This document shows, piece by piece, positions 33,582-42,610 of a stretch of DNA of 55,124 nt. This stretch comes from a virus. Positions within the stretch are counted from its first letter, which is position 1. Each line of letters begins with the position of its first letter. The stretch spans positions 1-55,124 of IMG/VR virus record IMGVR_UViG_3300010885_010349; one strand, given 5' to 3'. The position numbers and the translations under genes are program-made. Below the pieces are notes generated by a model. It worked only from the letters and a program-made list of their open reading frames with translations. It searched no databases and was not told the DNA's origin.

Positions 33582-34538
33582 ATGACATACGCACAATACG
33601 GACAAATAGCAGCAACGGACTTTAACACATTAGCAGGTGGAAATCCAACCACAACTTCTGGAACATTGAATGCAGTTTGGGCTACTGGTGGAAATGATAA
33701 AGGTTACGGACAGACTGCTTTAGCTAATGTCTCTGTCGGTAACACAGTCTTTGCATCTGGTCAATGGGCTAATTTAGTCAATATAACTTCTAACTGTGCA
33801 TCACATCAAGGTACTTCAATAACATCAGTAACTGCACCAACTACTGGTGGAACAATTACATATCTATCCGCAGTCCCAACAAACTTAACAACAATATACA
33901 CTAGTAGATTGAATGCAGCAACTCAAGGTTCAACTACTTCAAATGCTGCGGTTTACGCAAGCCCTTGGGCTAATGCATTGACATTTACGCATACTGTAAC
34001 TTTTGCAAACGGAGATGCAGCTAGATATTTCTTCAATTCGGGTGGTCAATTAAAATTAACTTGTGCCCAAGCTAATAGTACAGCAGGTATTAACTTATTG
34101 TTTAACAACTTAGCAAGTAATATCGGTACAGTTGCTATGAGTGCACCTACATCAGGTTCAGTAACCATAGTTGGTACATCATATAATGGTATCACAAAAG
34201 TAGGTGGCGGTGGTACTACTCCTACAATAAGCACAAACAGTGGTTATTATGCAATGACTACCTCAAATGCAAATGTGTTTACACAATTAGCTTCAACTGG
34301 TCCGTCGGGTTATTTAAGTACATTTATTCGTGTTATTGCTAAGAGTAATGGAACTCAAGGTAGCAACGGTGACGCAGGTTCTGTAATTACTTTATACACA
34401 GTTTGGGATGAAGTTCCGGATGGATTGACTGTTGGAACAGGTTCAACAACTACTGTTACAGCAGTCGCACCTGAATCAACCTATGTTGCTAACACATGGG
34501 GTACAATATCAGTTACCGGAACTGTTACCGGTTCATAA
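33582..34538 (+). CDS. Fibre- or adhesin-like virion protein
   Basis: A 318-residue Thr/Ser/Gly/Asn-rich, beta-predicted protein without enzymatic motifs. The N-terminus YAQYGQIAATDFNTLAGG and the GYGQTALANVSVGNTVFASG segment are a pattern I associate with small structural proteins encoded beside fibre genes in aquatic phages. The C-terminal third includes FIRVIAKSNGTQGSNGDAGS and VITLYTVWDEVPDGLTVGTG, a regular beta-sandwich-like stretch. AAAGG (33571-33575) precedes the ATG at good spacing and the gene starts nine bases after the previous stop, so they are cotranscribed. It probably forms part of the host-recognition tip. Function is inferred from place and composition. Confidence 0.5.
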   Translation: MTYAQYGQIAATDFNTLAGGNPTTTSGTLNAVWATGGNDKGYGQTALANVSVGNTVFASGQWANLVNITSNCASHQGTSITSVTAPTTGGTITYLSAVPTNLTTIYTSRLNAATQGSTTSNAAVYASPWANALTFTHTVTFANGDAARYFFNSGGQLKLTCAQANSTAGINLLFNNLASNIGTVAMSAPTSGSVTIVGTSYNGITKVGGGGTTPTISTNSGYYAMTTSNANVFTQLASTGPSGYLSTFIRVIAKSNGTQGSNGDAGSVITLYTVWDEVPDGLTVGTGSTTTVTAVAPESTYVANTWGTISVTGTVTGS

Positions 34539-34543
34539 TTTTT
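34515..34543 (+). terminator. Weak possible terminator at the end of the virion block
   Basis: ACCGG (34515-34519) and CCGGT (34528-34532) could pair around an eight-base loop, followed six bases later by TTTTT (34539-34543). The stem is short and overlaps the end of the coding sequence, so this is a weak candidate, noted because it sits at the boundary between the structural and accessory blocks. Confidence 0.2.
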
Positions 34544-34563
34544 AATCTTAGCTGTTGTATCCA

Positions 34564-34571
34564 TCTAAATA
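34564..34571 (+). promoter_or_regulatory. Late-promoter-like octamer TCTAAATA before the accessory block
   Basis: It lies 15 bases before the ATG at 34587 with TAGGAG (34576-34581) between. It is the same CTAAATA core as at 101-108 and 46974-46981. If active it would drive the whole coupled block that follows as a late operon. Confidence 0.4.
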
Positions 34572-34586
34572 CTCTTAGGAGTACAC

Positions 34587-34892
34587 ATGGATACAACGCT
34601 ATTAATCACCGAAGCCAAAGCTCGCTTCAATCATAACTCAGCTAAAACATATCTTAAAGACAAGTACGATAGTAAGTTTATCGTAGCTGACCAGTCTGGT
34701 CTTTGGAGAGCCAATTTAGAAACTATCAACTTTCTAAACTCATCAACTGATGAACAGGTAATTTTGATAGACACATTCAATAATCCTGTTAAAGTTAATA
34801 GAACTAGCTTACTATACAAACTTGCTGACACTTATAAGAATGTTATGGAAGAATGGCATAATGAATGGGCTGACCTAGAGAAAAAAAGATGA
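34587..34892 (+). CDS. Conserved-type small phage protein, 101 aa, unknown function
   Basis: A 101-residue mostly helical, charged protein: ARFNHNSAKTYLKDKYDSKF near the start, GLWRANLETINFLNSS in the middle, and SLLYKLADTYKNVMEEWHNE near the end. I recognise the style from small proteins adjacent to tail genes in T4-like aquatic phages but know no function. TAGGAG at correct spacing supports the ATG. Its stop overlaps the next gene's start as ATGA, so it heads the accessory operon. It could be a tail assembly or chaperone-type protein rather than part of the sugar pathway. Confidence 0.65.
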   Translation: MDTTLLITEAKARFNHNSAKTYLKDKYDSKFIVADQSGLWRANLETINFLNSSTDEQVILIDTFNNPVKVNRTSLLYKLADTYKNVMEEWHNEWADLEKKR

Positions 34893-35695
34893 CCAGAGGT
34901 GTATTGCTTTTTGCATTCAATAGCCCAAAATACAATTACTATGAAATGGCAGTCGCTACTGCTAAACGTATAAATCACTTTTTGGGTCTTCCTGTTACAC
35001 TAGTAACAGATAGTGAATCATTGCCTGTAAAACAATCATATGAATTTGATAATGTTATACTTGCACCCGCTGATAAAAGCAACCGAAGAGATTGGGGAGT
35101 TTGGTATAATAAAGGTAGATATCGTGCATATCAGTTTAGTCCGTATGATGAAACACTTTTATTAGATACAGACTATATGGTTAACTCTGATAAGTTATTA
35201 AAGACTTTTGATTTACCTACAGATTTTTGCTGTCATGATACCACTAGCTTTTTGATGCACCCAAAAGCTGCACAAGAAATGTTAAGTGTATATAGTTTCA
35301 ATACATTGTGGGCAACTGTAATCATGTTTAAGAAAACAAAAAGAGCAGAACAAATATTCAATTGTTTAGAAATGGTACAAAATAACTTTGAACATTATGC
35401 AAACATACATGGATTTATAGCAGCAACCTTTAGAAATGATTACGGGCTAACACTAGCAACTAGAATTGTCAATGGGCAGACAACTCCTAATGAAGATATT
35501 ATTCCGTGGAACTTATTGCATGTGGGTAAGAATACCAGTGCATATAGTAATACTAAAGATGAATTTAATACAGAATATACTGTTATGTTTGATAACTGGA
35601 ATAGGGGTAAGATTCGCAAAGAATATATCACTATAAAAGATACTGACTTTCATGTTATGAACAAGGAAAACTTTATGGAGCTGATAAGTGAATAA
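34889..35695 (+). CDS. GT-A-type glycosyltransferase-like protein
   Basis: 268 residues with a nucleotide-sugar-transferase layout: an N-terminal strand and helix (GVLLFAFNSPKYNYYEMAVA), a VTLVTDSE second strand near 36-43, and TLLLDTDYMV with the metal-binding DTD at 93-95, all in the order expected for a GT-A fold (compare GT8-like enzymes). A later HVGKNTSAYS/FHVMNKENF region has histidines that could complete the metal site. The sugar and acceptor cannot be read from sequence. It overlaps the preceding gene as ATGA and the next by eight bases. No signal peptide, so it acts in the cytoplasm of the infected cell. Confidence 0.6.
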   Translation: MTRGVLLFAFNSPKYNYYEMAVATAKRINHFLGLPVTLVTDSESLPVKQSYEFDNVILAPADKSNRRDWGVWYNKGRYRAYQFSPYDETLLLDTDYMVNSDKLLKTFDLPTDFCCHDTTSFLMHPKAAQEMLSVYSFNTLWATVIMFKKTKRAEQIFNCLEMVQNNFEHYANIHGFIAATFRNDYGLTLATRIVNGQTTPNEDIIPWNLLHVGKNTSAYSNTKDEFNTEYTVMFDNWNRGKIRKEYITIKDTDFHVMNKENFMELISE

Positions 35696-36443
35696 AGGTT
35701 TTGTAATAATGGCTCAGGATACTGGGAAAACAAGCTATACCAAATGTGCTGAAACATTAAAGAAAAGTATACTAAGAGTAATGCCCGATGCTAATGTAAC
35801 TATCATTACCACTGATATATTACCATACGGCGATCTAGCTAAAGATAGTGATTGGAAATTAATCAATGACTGGCAAGTGTATGAAGCAAGCCCGTACGAT
35901 TATACAATCAAGTTAGAAGCTGACATGTATATTCCGCGCAATATAGACCATTGGTGGGATGTATTAAAAGACAGAGAGGTAGTGGTGTCAAGTACAATCA
36001 GGAACTTCAAGCAAGAAGTATCTGATGTAAGATTTTATCGTAGATTTATAGATGACAACAATTTACCAGACGTGTATAATGCAATCACTTACTTTAAAAA
36101 GTCCGCTGTTGCTAAACAATTCTTTGCAATAGTTAAAGAAATATTTGAAAATTGGGAAGAATATAAAAAGATATTAAAATGCAATCCAAACGAACTAGCA
36201 ACAACAGACTGGGTCTATGCACTAGCGTGTCATGTTATGGGTGTAGAAAAAACCACACTTCCTATGTTTACTGAGATGAGCATAGTACATATGAAATCTT
36301 TTATTAACGGTAATCCTACTGATAATTGGACTGATACTTTTATATATGAATGTTTGCCCGATCAGATTAGAGTACAAACCGTACCTCAACAGTATCCATT
36401 TCACTATCATGTGAAGAATTTTTGTGATAAGATTGTAGTATGA
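35688..36443 (+). CDS. Second GT-A-like putative glycosyltransferase
   Basis: 251 residues, related in layout to the gene before it: KGFVIMAQDTGKTSYTKCAE first strand and helix, NVTIITTD second strand near 36-43, then TIKLEADMYIPRN with EADM at 77-80 in place of the DxD. The late segment MSIVHMKSFINGNPTDNW and FHYHVKNF has His residues that may bind metal. Replacement of DTD by EADM keeps an acidic pair but makes activity less certain. The start is a GTG at 35688 overlapping the previous stop by eight bases; an ATG at 35709 is possible but would remove the first beta strand. Likely cytoplasmic. Confidence 0.55.
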   Translation: MNKGFVIMAQDTGKTSYTKCAETLKKSILRVMPDANVTIITTDILPYGDLAKDSDWKLINDWQVYEASPYDYTIKLEADMYIPRNIDHWWDVLKDREVVVSSTIRNFKQEVSDVRFYRRFIDDNNLPDVYNAITYFKKSAVAKQFFAIVKEIFENWEEYKKILKCNPNELATTDWVYALACHVMGVEKTTLPMFTEMSIVHMKSFINGNPTDNWTDTFIYECLPDQIRVQTVPQQYPFHYHVKNFCDKIVV

Positions 36444-36784
36444 ACGACCAAGAAGATTATGTAATTGTTTGGGAAGCGCCTAAAATAGTACCACCTGAAT
36501 TAAGATTGTACTATGATGATGAGGGCAAAGTAATTTGTTATACCGGCGATAAATCTGTAGAAGGTAAATACATTGTTATCGATACACAAACATTTGCTGA
36601 AGCTAGACCTGATATTAGAGTAATCAACGGTAAGATTTCAAGAGTCAAACCAAATGCAGTGGTATATAAACTAATGCCAAATAATGAAGAAGGTGTTAGT
36701 TGTCACCCTGAAGATATTAGTATTATAGTTGATGATAAAGACAATCATACAAAATGGAAATTAAACATATATGAACTCCGGTGA
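36440..36784 (+). CDS. Small conserved-type protein of the accessory operon, 114 aa
   Basis: 114 residues, beta-rich, no cysteine cluster: an acidic start, ELRLYYDDEGKVICYTGDKS, GKYIVIDTQTFAEARPDIRV, INGKISRVK, then EEGVSCHPEDISIIVDD. I recall similar small proteins beside tail and radical-SAM genes in aquatic phages but know no role. It overlaps both neighbours (ATGA upstream, possible 14-base overlap downstream), so it is an integral part of the operon. A specificity or chaperone partner for the neighbouring transferases or radical-SAM enzymes is a guess. Confidence 0.6.
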   Translation: MNDQEDYVIVWEAPKIVPPELRLYYDDEGKVICYTGDKSVEGKYIVIDTQTFAEARPDIRVINGKISRVKPNAVVYKLMPNNEEGVSCHPEDISIIVDDKDNHTKWKLNIYELR

Positions 36785-37724
36785 TATCATTGATATGGCT
36801 GACTTAGATTGTATCTATCTAAGTTATGATGAACCACAAAAAGAAGAATTTTGGCTTAAAGTAAAAAACATGGTTCCATGGGCACAGCGTGTAGACGGTG
36901 TTAAGGGCAGTGATGCTGCACACAAAGCAGCAGCCGAATTAAGTAGTACTGAACGCTTCATTCTGATTGACGGTGATAACATGCCAGAAGAAAGTTTCTT
37001 CAACCTTCAATTAGATTTCACTGATAAAGATTCTAACTTCAGATTAGCACAGTATCGTTGGAAAGCTATTAATAGTATCAACGGGTTGCGCTATGGCAAC
37101 GGTGGTATGAGTAGTTGGACAAAGACTTATGTTGCTAATATGAAAACACATGAAAATCAAACAGACGGTGATGTAAGTCGTATTGCTGATTTTTGCATGG
37201 ATAGTAAAGATAACTTATACTGGGCAATGTATGATTGTTATTCTACTACTTATCCTAATTATACTCCGTTTCAAGCGTGGCGCGCTGGATTCCGTGAAGG
37301 AGTAAAAATGGTTCTTGACAAGGGCGCTAAGCCTGATATAGAAACTTTCAAAGAAACTGTTGCAAGTCGCAATTTAAACAACTTGACTATATGGCACAAT
37401 GTAGGTGCAGATGTTGAGAATGGCATGTGGGCTATTTACGGCGCACGATTAGGCACATACATGACCATGCTAACTGGCTGGGACTATACCAATGTACAAT
37501 GGTTTGATAACTATATTACACTTTGGGAAGAACAAGAACATAGAGATCCAGAACGTGAAGCAACACTGTTAGGCGCAGCACTATACGACAAACTTGGATT
37601 GCCTATGTGTACGTTGGGGAAAGAACAAAGTAAGTTTTTTAAACGTCACTACAACACTGACAAACATAATCTAGGTCCACTCGTAACAGAGATGGATGTT
37701 ATTCGTAGAATTGAAGGATGGTAA
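36771..37724 (+). CDS. Glycosyltransferase-like protein with DGDN motif
   Basis: 317 residues. The N-terminus runs LDCIYLSYDEPQKEEFW, PWAQRVDGVKGSDAAHKAA and TERFILIDGDNMPEESFF, the order of a GT-A-like Rossmann half with DGDN (67-70 counting from the ATG at 36771) as acidic metal site. The C-terminal half (FQAWRAGFREGVKMVLDKG, WAIYGARLGTYMTML) is helical. The last domain of the 1039-residue protein at 49306 is a homologue. An ATG at 36795 would begin MADLDCIYLSYDE and may be the true start; neither start has a clear ribosome-binding site, and translation probably continues from the preceding gene. Substrate unknown. Confidence 0.5.
   Translation: MNSGDIIDMADLDCIYLSYDEPQKEEFWLKVKNMVPWAQRVDGVKGSDAAHKAAAELSSTERFILIDGDNMPEESFFNLQLDFTDKDSNFRLAQYRWKAINSINGLRYGNGGMSSWTKTYVANMKTHENQTDGDVSRIADFCMDSKDNLYWAMYDCYSTTYPNYTPFQAWRAGFREGVKMVLDKGAKPDIETFKETVASRNLNNLTIWHNVGADVENGMWAIYGARLGTYMTMLTGWDYTNVQWFDNYITLWEEQEHRDPEREATLLGAALYDKLGLPMCTLGKEQSKFFKRHYNTDKHNLGPLVTEMDVIRRIEGW
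37713..37718 (+). promoter_or_regulatory. Ribosome-binding site GAAGGA deciding the next start
   Basis: GAAGGA ends five bases before the ATG at 37724, which forms TAATG with the preceding stop. The alternative ATG at 37718 overlaps the site itself and is unlikely. Confidence 0.65.
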
Positions 37725-39118
37725 TGAGTAGTGAACACCAAAGAATTCAAGACATTAAGATTAAAATAGAAAATGAAACTACTAGTTCTTTCTGTCTAGC
37801 AAAGTGGCACCATGTCACGATGTATTTGCAATCAGGAGAGACACATAGCTGTTATCACCCCAAGCCACACAAAATACCCCTAGCTGAATTAGCCGATAAT
37901 CCTTCAGCATTACATAACACAATGCACAAGAAACTTGAGCGCAAAGAAATGCTTGAGGGCAAGAAGCCAGAGGGATGCCAGTACTGCTGGAATATTGAAG
38001 CAATGGGTCCTGACTATATCAGCGACCGTCATATTCGCAATTCTTCAATTTTTAATGAAGAACGATATAAACAAACAGTAGAAGGTCCGTGGGACCAAAA
38101 CATTAATCCAGAGTATATAGAGATTAATTTTGGCAACGAATGTAACTTCAAGTGTGGTTACTGTCATCCAAAGTATAGTACTAGTTTTTATAATGAAATT
38201 AAAACTAACGGGCCTGTTACTACAGTAAAGAATCATCGGTGTGATATTGATTGGATGAAACTATATCAGCGTGAAGAAGAAAATCCCTATGTAGATGCAT
38301 TCTGGAAGTGGTGGCCTGAACTACGCAAGACATTGAACATTATGCGAGTCACCGGTGGTGAACCCACTATGCATACTAGCACATGGAAATTATTGAAAGA
38401 AATCAATAATGACCCAATGCCATGGTTAGAGTTGAATATTAACAGTAATTTAGGAACTAAGACAAGTCTAATTGAGAAATTAAGCGACAATGTTAAACAG
38501 TTATGCGATGACGGAAAGATTCGTGCATTCAAGTTATTCACTAGTTTAGATACCTGGGGTCCTCGTGCTGAATATATTCGTACTGGATTAGATTTAGAAT
38601 TGTGGGAAACAAACTTTCATACATATCTTACTAGAACCAACAGCCCAATCACGTTTATGATTACATTTAATATCTTTAGTGTAACAACGTTTAAAGATTT
38701 CTTAGCTAAGTTCTTAGAGTGGCGTGAGCAGTATGGTTGGTATGATGATACAAAAAGTCATCGTGTTCGATTTGATACCCCTTACTTGCGTGATCCAATA
38801 CAGTATGATATGAATATTCTTCCCAAAGAAGAATTTATGCCCTATATGCATGATGCATTAAAGTTTATGCTAGAAAACGTAGATGATAATGCTAGTAATA
38901 AATTTACTACAGTCGAATATGAAAAGTTCAAGCGAGTAGTGGATTATATGGCAGAGACAGTTTATCCAGAACACAAACTGATTGAAGGTCGTAGAGATTT
39001 TTATAACTGGTTCAACGAATTAGATGAGCGGAGAGAGACTGATATGTTAGCTGTATTTCCTGAGATGTTAGATTTTTATAGATTGTGTCAATCTACCAAT
39101 CAACTTAATCCATTATGA
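37724..39118 (+). CDS. Radical-SAM protein with N-terminal twitch Fe-S motif (1 of 4)
   Basis: 464 residues. The radical-SAM cluster motif CNFKCGYC (Cys 140, 144, 147) binds the 4Fe-4S cluster that splits S-adenosylmethionine; GGEP at 211-214 is the usual SAM-amino-group loop. Ahead of the core, Cys 24, Cys 43 and the CQYC pair (85, 88) match the N-terminal twitch half-SPASM arrangement that holds an auxiliary cluster. This architecture belongs to the twitch-domain radical-SAM family, several members of which are phage-encoded, with no proven substrate. SPASM/twitch enzymes usually act on peptides or proteins, sometimes sugars. Start chosen at 37724 from the GAAGGA site. Its stop overlaps the next gene as ATGA. 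Confidence 0.85.
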   Translation: MSSEHQRIQDIKIKIENETTSSFCLAKWHHVTMYLQSGETHSCYHPKPHKIPLAELADNPSALHNTMHKKLERKEMLEGKKPEGCQYCWNIEAMGPDYISDRHIRNSSIFNEERYKQTVEGPWDQNINPEYIEINFGNECNFKCGYCHPKYSTSFYNEIKTNGPVTTVKNHRCDIDWMKLYQREEENPYVDAFWKWWPELRKTLNIMRVTGGEPTMHTSTWKLLKEINNDPMPWLELNINSNLGTKTSLIEKLSDNVKQLCDDGKIRAFKLFTSLDTWGPRAEYIRTGLDLELWETNFHTYLTRTNSPITFMITFNIFSVTTFKDFLAKFLEWREQYGWYDDTKSHRVRFDTPYLRDPIQYDMNILPKEEFMPYMHDALKFMLENVDDNASNKFTTVEYEKFKRVVDYMAETVYPEHKLIEGRRDFYNWFNELDERRETDMLAVFPEMLDFYRLCQSTNQLNPL

Positions 39119-40317
39119 AAAATATTGATCAGAATGTTATTTGTTTAATGCCTTGGATACACACGCACATTTGGCCAAATGGCGATGCGTTTCCATGCTG
39201 CATGAGTGATACTAAAGAAGTATTTGGTAATGTTCATAAAGAATCTCTTAATGATTTGATGAATAACGACAACTATAAAAACATAAGAAAACAAATGCTT
39301 AATGGAGAAAAACCTACAGCATGTTCACGGTGTTATGAGTTAGAAGATACAGCAGACAGTTGGACGTTGCGTAAAAATAGTTTACAAAGTTTTAAAAATC
39401 ATTTACCTTACTTAAATGAAACCAAAGACGATGGTAGTATTAATGATTTTAGAATGAGATATTTAGATATTAGATTTAGTAATTTATGCAATATGAAGTG
39501 CAGGACATGTGGTCCTAGTTTGAGTAGTAGTTGGTATGATGATCAAATAAAATTACATCCAGAATCAGTAACAAAGAAATTCATTGATTTAAAATCTAAT
39601 CCTAATTTTATGAATGATTTAATGCCGCATTTAGATACAATAGAGGAAGTATATTTTGCTGGTGGAGAAGCGTTGATAACTCCACAACACTATGAGATTC
39701 TAGATTACTGGTTATCAAAAGGTCTTACACATATCAAACTGAGATATACAACTAACTTTAGTAATTTCCGTTATAAGGACAGGTCTATACTTGATTATTG
39801 GAAAAAATTTAATGATGTTCGTGTCGCTGCTAGTTTAGATACGCACGGTAAGATAGCTGAATATGCTAGAAAAGGAACTAATTGGGATGACATAGTATTA
39901 AACAGACAACAAATGATAATGCTTTGCCCAGATGTTTATTTTGAAATTACACCTACAGTGGGAATTTTTAGTGTGCATAGTCTATTTGATTTTCATAAAT
40001 CTTGGGTAGAAGAAGGATTATTGGACATCAATAACATAAGAATAAATATTTTGACACATCCAAGATACTTTTCAATTACTATCTTACCCAAAAATGAAAA
40101 AGAAAAAATTAGAGAACTGTATGAAGAATATTGCAACTGGTTAATTAAAAACAATGCAAAAGATAACATCATACGTGATGTAAAAGGAATCGTAAGTTAT
40201 ATGGATAGTGTAGACCACACTAATCTTTTGTCCGAATTTAAAAAACAAATTAAAGTAATAGATGATGTTAGAAATGAAAACTTTGCAGAAATATATCCTT
40301 GGGCTGAAAATATATGA
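39115..40317 (+). CDS. Radical-SAM protein with N-terminal twitch Fe-S motif (2 of 4)
   Basis: 400 residues. N-terminal cysteines at 10, 28, 29, 70 and 73 (ICLMPWIHTHIWPNGDAFPC, then CSRC) give the twitch pattern, with W-x-x-x-x-I-x-P-N-G-x-x-x-P-C-C spacing as in SPASM domains. The radical-SAM motif is CNMKCRTC (125, 129, 132). The SAM loop is GGEA (183-186), a conservative change from GGEP. The C-terminus is helical and charged. It is clearly paralogous in layout to the other three twitch genes, yet diverged well beyond easy nucleotide recognition, so they are not recent duplicates. It overlaps both neighbours as ATGA. Confidence 0.85.
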   Translation: MKNIDQNVICLMPWIHTHIWPNGDAFPCCMSDTKEVFGNVHKESLNDLMNNDNYKNIRKQMLNGEKPTACSRCYELEDTADSWTLRKNSLQSFKNHLPYLNETKDDGSINDFRMRYLDIRFSNLCNMKCRTCGPSLSSSWYDDQIKLHPESVTKKFIDLKSNPNFMNDLMPHLDTIEEVYFAGGEALITPQHYEILDYWLSKGLTHIKLRYTTNFSNFRYKDRSILDYWKKFNDVRVAASLDTHGKIAEYARKGTNWDDIVLNRQQMIMLCPDVYFEITPTVGIFSVHSLFDFHKSWVEEGLLDINNIRINILTHPRYFSITILPKNEKEKIRELYEEYCNWLIKNNAKDNIIRDVKGIVSYMDSVDHTNLLSEFKKQIKVIDDVRNENFAEIYPWAENI

Positions 40318-41642
40318 ATGACATAAAAAATCAAAGTAAATTTTGTATTTTGCCATGGTTAAATTTAAATACAAATCCAAATGGCAATTTAAAATTATGC
40401 TGTAGCATACAAGAAGATAAGTTTATTTTGCATAAAGACGGTACGCCGTTTAATCTGGGACATCATGCTATAGAAGAACTGTGGAATAGTGATTACATGA
40501 AAAATGTAAGACATAGTACAATTTTAAATCAAGAAGTGTCAGATTGTAATAGTTGTTATGATATAGAAAAAGTTTCAGGTCACAGTCCTAGAATGGGACA
40601 AAATGTGATGTGGGGCAGTCTATTGAAAAATGATAAACCGCTGTCTGATTTTGTAGATATATCATTAGCAGATGTTACAAAGCCATTAACGCAACTGCCA
40701 GTTAGTTTAGAACTTAGATTAGGTAATCAATGTAATCTACAATGTGTAAGCTGTTGGGGAATGAGTAGTTCATTGTTACATCAGGAAAGATCTGAATACT
40801 TAGATAAAAATCAAGTAAATGATCCTTCTTTATCTTGGTTAAAAACTAAATGGATATTAGATAGACAAGCTGTGGAATCTACTGATGTCCGTGATTGGTA
40901 TGAAACTGAAGCATTCTACGATAATTTTAGAAAGATGGCTCCAACTTTACAAAGATTATATACGACTGGCGGGGAACCTACCCTAATCAAAGCAAACTAT
41001 AAAATGTTTGAAATGCTTTTGGAAGCAAACAATACCTCATGTCATATAGAATTTACTAGCAACATGGCTGTATGGAATCATTCGTTCTACGATAAACTAG
41101 AAAAATTTAAGAATGTTGAAATACAGATGAGTGTTGACGGGGTAGATGCAGTTGGTGAATATATTAGATACCCTAGTGATTTTAAAAAAGTCAGAGAAAA
41201 TATTGACAAAGCAGTTGAATTGGCCTCTACTAGACCCGGATGGAAAATCAAATGCTATACTGTATTACAAGCTATGAACTTTAAACATGTAATGTCAATT
41301 TGGAGTATGCTTTATATATTGTCTGCTAAACATGACCAGCATATAACTTGGTGGCCAATAACATTATCTGCTCCGAAACATTTGTCATTGAGTGCTGTCC
41401 CACAAAATATCAGAGAAGAATATATTGAATTAATAACTGCACAGTCGAAAAATTATAGAAAATTTTACAATGATGCCCCTAATAGGTTTGTAGTTGGCGA
41501 CCATACTTTTAATGCATACAAAGATTCACTACTTAATACTACTTACAATGATGACATGAATAAAAGATTAAAATCTTTTGTAAATTTCAATGATAAGCAC
41601 CGTGGATTAACCGGCATTGAGTTATTTAAGGATATCTTATGA
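40314..41642 (+). CDS. Radical-SAM protein with N-terminal twitch Fe-S motif (3 of 4)
   Basis: 442 residues. Twitch cysteines are at 11, 29, 30, 78 and 81 (FCILPWLNLNTNPNGNLKLC, then CNSC). The radical-SAM motif is CNLQCVSC (140, 144, 147), GGEP lies at 219-222, and a MSVDGV strand near 276 is the usual 'SIDG' region of this family. Substrate unknown. Compared with copy 2 it has a longer insertion between the cluster motif and GGEP (about 72 residues against 50). It is coupled to both neighbours by ATGA overlaps, so all four successive enzymes from 37724 to 42610 would be made from one message. Confidence 0.85.
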   Translation: MNDIKNQSKFCILPWLNLNTNPNGNLKLCCSIQEDKFILHKDGTPFNLGHHAIEELWNSDYMKNVRHSTILNQEVSDCNSCYDIEKVSGHSPRMGQNVMWGSLLKNDKPLSDFVDISLADVTKPLTQLPVSLELRLGNQCNLQCVSCWGMSSSLLHQERSEYLDKNQVNDPSLSWLKTKWILDRQAVESTDVRDWYETEAFYDNFRKMAPTLQRLYTTGGEPTLIKANYKMFEMLLEANNTSCHIEFTSNMAVWNHSFYDKLEKFKNVEIQMSVDGVDAVGEYIRYPSDFKKVRENIDKAVELASTRPGWKIKCYTVLQAMNFKHVMSIWSMLYILSAKHDQHITWWPITLSAPKHLSLSAVPQNIREEYIELITAQSKNYRKFYNDAPNRFVVGDHTFNAYKDSLLNTTYNDDMNKRLKSFVNFNDKHRGLTGIELFKDIL

Positions 41643-42610
41643 ATGATAAACTAATAGCTATAAAACCAGTAGACAATCCTTATATCAATATAACATGGCA
41701 AGTAAGTGACTTCTGTAATTTTAAATGTAGCTATTGCAATCCGGGTAATTGGGCAGGCAAAAACCCTAAAAAAAATGAGCCAGAAGATTTTGATAAGATA
41801 GTAGAAAATTTAAATATAATTCTAACTGCACACGAAGCTAGGGGATATAAGGGATTTAAATTCTTTTTCAGTGGGGGCGAACCTACTGTTTGGCCACATT
41901 TATTACCTTTAATTAAATGGTTGAAAGAACGATTAGATGATCCACAAATAGCAATCAATACTAATCTAAGCACTAGTACTAATTGGTGGAAAGAAAACTA
42001 TCACTTGTTTCACGATGTTGTAGCTAGCTATCATATTGATTTTGCTAATACCCCCAGATACTTAGATAACTTAATTTTTTTACAAGACAAGGTAAACTAT
42101 CTATGTTGCAGAATGATGATGCAAGAAAATAGATTTGATGAGGTTATTGAATTTGGAGAAAAAGTAAAATCTATTTTACAAAATTATAACTTAGAATGGG
42201 TACCCCTATTTGATGATATTAGTGTTAATGTAGGTCCCTGGAAATATAGTGAGCCTAGAATGTATGAATTCTTTGAGACACACACGTTTGAATCACAAAC
42301 TAAAATCGATAAGCCAAACGGAAGTAAATGGAGAACTGCTAGTAAAGAAGTATATGATTCAGGAACAGAACAACCATTGAATGGTAACAGATTAGTAGCA
42401 GAACGAAAAAATTTCTTTTCTGGATGGAAATGCTATGTTGATGAAAGTTTGTTTATAAATAGCACTGGACATATAACTGCTGCTAGCTGCGGTCAAGGGC
42501 CATCATTAGGTAACATATACGATACTGTCACTACAGTAGCAGAACCAGTAATATGCAAAAAGCAGCAATGCACCTGCGGTACGGATATACTTATTACAAA
42601 GGAAATTTGA
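41639..42610 (+). CDS. Radical-SAM protein with C-terminal SPASM-like cysteines
   Basis: 323 residues. Here the radical-SAM motif is near the N-terminus (CNFKCSYC, Cys 26, 30, 33) with GGEP at 79-82, and the auxiliary cysteines follow the core: GWKC (265), Cys 284 in an ITAASCGQG loop, Cys 306, 311 and 313 (CKKQQCTC). That is the normal SPASM order, the reverse of the twitch genes on either side. SPASM proteins carry one or two extra Fe-S clusters and modify peptides, proteins or small molecules by radical chemistry. It overlaps the previous gene as ATGA and abuts the next (TGAATG). Its different layout suggests a distinct step in the same pathway. Confidence 0.82.
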   Translation: MNDKLIAIKPVDNPYINITWQVSDFCNFKCSYCNPGNWAGKNPKKNEPEDFDKIVENLNIILTAHEARGYKGFKFFFSGGEPTVWPHLLPLIKWLKERLDDPQIAINTNLSTSTNWWKENYHLFHDVVASYHIDFANTPRYLDNLIFLQDKVNYLCCRMMMQENRFDEVIEFGEKVKSILQNYNLEWVPLFDDISVNVGPWKYSEPRMYEFFETHTFESQTKIDKPNGSKWRTASKEVYDSGTEQPLNGNRLVAERKNFFSGWKCYVDESLFINSTGHITAASCGQGPSLGNIYDTVTTVAEPVICKKQQCTCGTDILITKEI

